Source of the DNA: JAAZFZ01 sp035647435 | GTDB lineage: Bacteria; Bacillota; Clostridia; Oscillospirales; Acutalibacteraceae | Length of the DNA: 9,994 nt | NCBI GenBank assembly: GCA_035647435.1 | Contig: DASRNM010000046.1 | Span: forward strand, 1 to 9,994 | Reading direction: 5' to 3' | Part shown: positions 7,571 to 9,994 of the stretch, piece by piece | How the letters are laid out: every line of letters begins with the position of its first letter | Position numbering within the stretch: position 1 is the stretch's first letter | Notes under the pieces: model-generated | Databases searched by the model: none | What the model saw: only the letters and a program-made list of their open reading frames with translations | Told to the model about the DNA's origin: nothing | Position numbers and translations under genes: made by a program

Positions 7571-7594
7571 TGGGATATTGGAAAAAATATATTT

Positions 7595-7600
7595 GGAGGA
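7595..7600 (+). promoter_or_regulatory. Ribosome binding site of the GH127-type gene
   Basis: GGAGGA lies 6 nt before ATG at 7607 and only 3 nt before the adjacent in-frame TTG at 7604, so ATG is preferred. Confidence 0.7.
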
Positions 7601-7606
7601 TAATTG

Positions 7607-9295
7607 ATGTTTGAGCAGTTTGATATAATAAAATGCAGCACTCTAATTCACCATTACATCACCAACATGGTGGATAAGGCACGGGATAATCTCCCCTATT
7701 GGTTGTTGTTGCCAAACAAGAAGCCCGCAGAGGCGGCACACTGTCGGGTTGACGACGCCGAGCTTGTGGGTTCATGGTATGAGGGTCTTGTGTGTGCTAT
7801 GCAGGTACTCAACACAAACGAGGGAGACGATGTTAAGCAATCACTCAGAAGACATCTGATGAAATCCTGGGGCGAGTACGGGCTTCGCTATTGTGAAAAA
7901 TATCCATGGACACACACCGTTCATTCATCCTTTCACGAGATGGGTTACATTCTACCCGCACTCAACCTCATCACAGAGGAATATCCCGATGACAAGGAAG
8001 CGGAGAAACGCACCTCTGAGCTTATTCGAGGTATGCGTTCCCTTGTTATTGAAAGAAAGGTCAGAACCTTTTGGTCAGGTGATTTTCAGGAAACCGAACC
8101 CATATATGAATTCCCGAATGATGTCTATTTAAAGGATGGCGGTTTTGACCTCACACGCCATACGGGCAGAGGAGAACAATCGATTAGAAACGCACTCATG
8201 CTTCCGGCCCTTGTTCAAAGGTATGATTTAAAAGGCGACAAGGTTGCTCTTGATTTAGCAACAGGACTTGCAAACTATGTGCTCGGCCCATCAAGATACT
8301 TCAACTATAAAATGGAATTCTTCGGCCATGTTCATTCGGCGGCATGGTTTGCCTATGGACTTGTCTATCTCGGCAGGCTGACAAATAATAATTATTATAT
8401 TATCAAAGGGAAGGGAATTTATGATTATATTCGCTCTATCTCCTCTGATTTCGGTTGGGTGCCTGAGTATGCGCAGTGGCATCCTATGGAGGAAGAACAC
8501 TGCGAAACCTGTTGTATACGAGATATGATTATTTGTGCTAAGGAGCTTGTGAACTGCGGATATGCGGAATATTGGAATGACATTAATCTTTTTGCAAGAA
8601 ATCAACTAACCGAGAACCAGGTCAGATACACAGGATATGTAACCTGTGATAATTCAAAGTCGGATGAGAACGGTATAACCTATCACGACATCGACAAGCG
8701 AATGCTGGGAGGATTTACGGGCGGAAGCGAACCGAATTCCATATCCCTTACCCGTTTTCGCTCTATTGCGGGCTGTTGTGTGGGTACTGCTCCAACAGCT
8801 ATTAAAACTATTTGGGATAACTGCATTACTAATGAAAATTCTTGCGAAATTGTAAATATCCCCTGTCAAAAAGAAACGGAAGCCATAGAAATGGACTCCT
8901 TCATCCCTAATGAAGGACGAATACGCCTCACAGCAAAAAAGCCCTGTTGCGCAGGCTTCAGGCTTTACAGCTGGATGGGCGATAACATAACCTTCACAGT
9001 AAACGGAAAAGAAATTTGTGCAAGTGTTGAAGATGCAGTTGGCAAGGCTGATTTAAGCAACGGCGATGTTTTTGAATTGACTTTCGATATTAAAACGGTT
9101 GCAAAAAAAGAAACGGTCAGGGGCACCGAATTTACGGTATTCTGGCGTGGGTGTGATGTCGTGGATTTAACGCCGGGAGGAGAGCATATCCGTCTTTATC
9201 AACGGGACTTGTCAAAACCGAAATACTATCCGTCTGCGGATGATATTGAATACACAGGTGCCTCTAACCTTGGACCGACCCAGCAGAAGAAGTGA
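7607..9295 (+). CDS. GH127-type glycosidase (DUF1680), cytoplasmic
   Basis: 562 residues, no signal peptide. The N-terminal ~400 residues are helical, as in the (alpha/alpha)6 barrel of GH127 beta-L-arabinofuranosidases. The metal/cysteine site known from HypBA1-type enzymes (E-x-C, then a Cys-Cys pair, one Cys acting as nucleophile) is present as E300-T-C302 and C390-C391. Residues ~430-530 form the C-terminal beta domain: FRLYSWMGDNITFTVNGKE resembles the usual IPSWA...VNG motif, and SNGDVFELTFDI follows. At ~560 residues it is shorter than many family members (~650) and the residues after the CC pair (VGT) differ from the common CxPPN. Last gene of the operon, 36 nt after the YhhN-type gene. 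It probably cleaves the imported glycoside inside the cell; beta-L-arabinofuranose is the default guess, but GH127 relatives have other specificities. Confidence 0.85.
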   Translation: MFEQFDIIKCSTLIHHYITNMVDKARDNLPYWLLLPNKKPAEAAHCRVDDAELVGSWYEGLVCAMQVLNTNEGDDVKQSLRRHLMKSWGEYGLRYCEKYPWTHTVHSSFHEMGYILPALNLITEEYPDDKEAEKRTSELIRGMRSLVIERKVRTFWSGDFQETEPIYEFPNDVYLKDGGFDLTRHTGRGEQSIRNALMLPALVQRYDLKGDKVALDLATGLANYVLGPSRYFNYKMEFFGHVHSAAWFAYGLVYLGRLTNNNYYIIKGKGIYDYIRSISSDFGWVPEYAQWHPMEEEHCETCCIRDMIICAKELVNCGYAEYWNDINLFARNQLTENQVRYTGYVTCDNSKSDENGITYHDIDKRMLGGFTGGSEPNSISLTRFRSIAGCCVGTAPTAIKTIWDNCITNENSCEIVNIPCQKETEAIEMDSFIPNEGRIRLTAKKPCCAGFRLYSWMGDNITFTVNGKEICASVEDAVGKADLSNGDVFELTFDIKTVAKKETVRGTEFTVFWRGCDVVDLTPGGEHIRLYQRDLSKPKYYPSADDIEYTGASNLGPTQQKK

Positions 9296-9335
9296 GATAA
9301 CATTTCTACTATTGTCGAAGCAATAAAAATTGGGC

Positions 9336-9425
9336 ATCCTTTCGTTATTCGGGCGCACACACAGGTGCGCCCCTACGGCGTTACATACAATTTCGCCGAA
9401 TAATTCCGAAGGATTTTTGCTTTTT
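9336..9425 (+). terminator. Probable operon terminator enclosing a REP hairpin
   Basis: ATCCTT (9336-9341) pairs with AAGGAT (9409-9414), and TTATTC (9345-9350) pairs with GAATAA (9398-9403). The outer stem is followed by ttttgcttttt (9415-9425). Between the arms sit the REP hairpin (9351-9372) and a small cggcg/cgccg hairpin (9376-9380 with 9394-9398), giving a branched structure. It lies ~40 nt after the GH127-type stop and is the only terminator-like structure there. The stem is interrupted, so its efficiency is uncertain. Confidence 0.4.
9344..9376 (+). repeat. REP-like palindromic repeat, copy A
   Basis: The GC-rich unit has an 8-bp stem gggcgcac (9351-9358) / gtgcgccc (9365-9372) around the loop acacag, preceded by gttattc and followed by cctac. 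The whole 33 bp is identical to copy C at 9770-9802. Confidence 0.8.
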
Positions 9426-9445
9426 AAAGAGGTAAAAGGTTGCTT

Positions 9446-9790
9446 TCAATAATCCGTTTCTGTATACAATTCATCCTCTTTCCTTTTTAGAGGATTTTCG
9501 TCTATGTATTTTCTAATCTCGTACAAATCTTGCTCATTTCGGATAATGTGCTCGTAATAATTCCGTTGCCGGATATGTTTTTAAACGGCAGATTGAGTCT
9601 AAAACCATTTGATAATCTATGGTAGGGGCGCACCTGCGTGTGCGCCCGTCTGCGCATTACAGAACAATATAAAATAGATATGGCTGGGCATTATAACATA
9701 ATAATCAACGGTTACACCTTGATATTTGTTCTCCATTTCAAACAGCCATTTTTCAACCATTTTATACGGGTTATTCGGGCGCACACACAG
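9446..9790 (-). pseudogene. Decayed REP-associated tyrosine transposase (Y1/HUH) remnant
   Basis: Two pieces of a RAYT/IS200-type Y1 transposase lie on the - strand in different frames. The upstream piece (9617 to about 9790) reads NNPYKMVEKWLFEMENKYQG and continues to VIMPSHIYFIL; this is the HUH catalytic region, where PNHxH is expected but H-I-Y is found (codons at 9674-9682), so the second metal-binding His is lost. Its frame then runs through inverted REP copy B and stops at 9617-9619. The downstream piece (9446-9580) reads RQRNYYEHIIRNEQDLYEIR, then YIDENPLKRKEDELY, and stops; NYYEHIIRNE and ENPLKR are the classic RAYT C-terminus. A stop (9581-9583), the frame change, the missing N-terminus and the lost His all show that it is not functional. 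Confidence 0.8.
9622..9648 (-). repeat. REP-like palindromic repeat, copy B (inverted)
   Basis: Read on the - strand this has the same 8-bp stem gggcgcac/gtgcgccc and cctac tail as copies A and C, over 27 bp, with one base changed in the loop (acgcag instead of acacag). It lies inside the decayed transposase and in opposite orientation to the other two copies. Confidence 0.8.
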
Positions 9791-9802
9791 GTGCGCCCCT
9801 AC
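9770..9802 (+). repeat. REP-like palindromic repeat, copy C
   Basis: 33 bp identical to copy A, with stem gggcgcac (9777-9784) / gtgcgccc (9791-9798). It overlaps the upstream piece of the decayed transposase, so copies B and C bracket the HUH part. Confidence 0.8.
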
Positions 9803-9826
9803 TAATTACCATTTATAAAAAGTGAA

Positions 9827-9854
9827 AGAAGTCGATTATCATTAATCGACTTCT
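9827..9854. terminator. Palindrome abutting the IS left end
   Basis: A perfect 12-bp stem (9827-9838 with 9843-9854, agaagtcgatta/taatcgacttct) has a 4-nt loop. On the - strand it is followed by ttcacttttta, so it can act as an intrinsic terminator for - strand transcription. The IS terminal repeat begins at the very next base. Confidence 0.5.
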
Positions 9855-9893
9855 CAGCCTGTAGACAAAGTCCGCCTTTCGAGGTGGATTTTG

Positions 9894-9922
9894 TTGTATT
9901 CTAAGGGCAAAAGTGGTATAAT
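9894..9922 (+). promoter_or_regulatory. Strong promoter driving the IS gene
   Basis: TTGTAT (9894-9899), a 17-nt spacer and a perfect TATAAT (9917-9922) sit about 45 nt upstream of the start of the frame at 9966. Confidence 0.6.
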
Positions 9923-9965
9923 AAAAGCACAGAAAACGTAGTAATATCAAGGGCTGGTGAGCATT

Positions 9966-9994
9966 TTGCTATACAAAAATCAAAGCGAAAATCG
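9966..9994 (+). CDS. N-terminus of the probable IS transposase (truncated)
   Basis: A TTG at 9966 opens a frame reading M-L-Y-K-N-Q-S-E-N-R up to the window edge. GGTGAG (9956-9961) lies 4 nt upstream, the same type of site as used by the phosphoesterase gene. A GTG at 9957 is an alternative but has only a 3-nt gap to its purine run. Ten residues are too few for identification; the transposase call rests on the terminal repeat and promoter just upstream. Confidence 0.4.

Larger units (their letters stand above)
9855..9994 (+). mobile_element. 5' end of an insertion sequence (partial)
   Basis: The segment begins with the terminal repeat cagcctgtagacaaa, the inverted partner of 126-140. A hairpin follows (9867-9876 with 9883-9892, stem of 10 with two G-U pairs, then TTTT), then a strong promoter (9894-9922) and a reading frame running off the window. 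An inward-facing hairpin before the transposase promoter is a common way for an IS to block outside transcription. The internal layout suggests the transposase gene begins at about 9966. The family is not certain; IS1182-like is my guess. Confidence 0.55.

Noticed and set aside
9344..9802. CRISPR array from three similar palindromic repeats
   Set aside because: Only three copies, irregular spacing, mixed orientation and transposase remnants between them; no cas genes. REP elements explain it.

Overview
The window looks like an accessory catabolic locus from a low-to-mid GC Gram-positive anaerobe, probably a gut Clostridia member of the Oscillospiraceae/Ruminococcaceae type. This rests on strong AGGAGG-like ribosome binding sites, frequent TTG/GTG starts, the AraC/GPH transporter/glycosidase layout, and GC-rich REP-like palindromes next to a decayed REP-associated transposase. 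The taxonomic call is an inference from style; no marker gene is present.

Layout: bases 1-140 look like the 3' end of an insertion sequence (end of a + strand frame, a terminator hairpin, and a terminal repeat at 126-140). A palindrome follows at 141-166. An AraC-family regulator is on the - strand (177-1022). A 140-bp divergent promoter region separates it from six tightly spaced + strand genes that look like one operon: an exported calcineurin-like phosphoesterase (1163-2866), a metallo-beta-lactamase-fold hydrolase (2883-3659), a GPH-type sugar:cation symporter (3690-5201), a serine beta-lactamase-fold hydrolase (5239-6825), a YhhN/lysoplasmalogenase-type membrane protein (6842-7570) and a GH127-type (DUF1680) glycosidase (7607-9295). 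Gaps between them are 16-37 nt.

Working model (inference): the AraC protein senses a glycoside or its breakdown product and activates the operon. The exported phosphoesterase works outside the membrane, the GPH symporter imports a glycoside, and the cytoplasmic GH127 enzyme, which keeps the Zn/Cys active-site pattern, cleaves it (the family norm is beta-L-arabinofuranosides). The MBL-fold and serine hydrolases may remove ester, lactone or phosphoester groups. A lysoplasmalogenase-like protein among sugar genes is unexpected and raises the possibility of a glycolipid or ether-lipid-linked substrate.

The last 700 bases hold no intact gene. They contain a probable operon terminator that encloses a REP hairpin, three REP copies (two identical 33-bp direct copies and one inverted), a decayed Y1/HUH transposase with a mutated catalytic motif, and a palindrome directly followed by the 5' end of a second insertion sequence. 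Its terminal repeat matches the one at the left edge at 16 of 18 bases. The locus therefore sits between two related IS ends, each abutting a palindrome.
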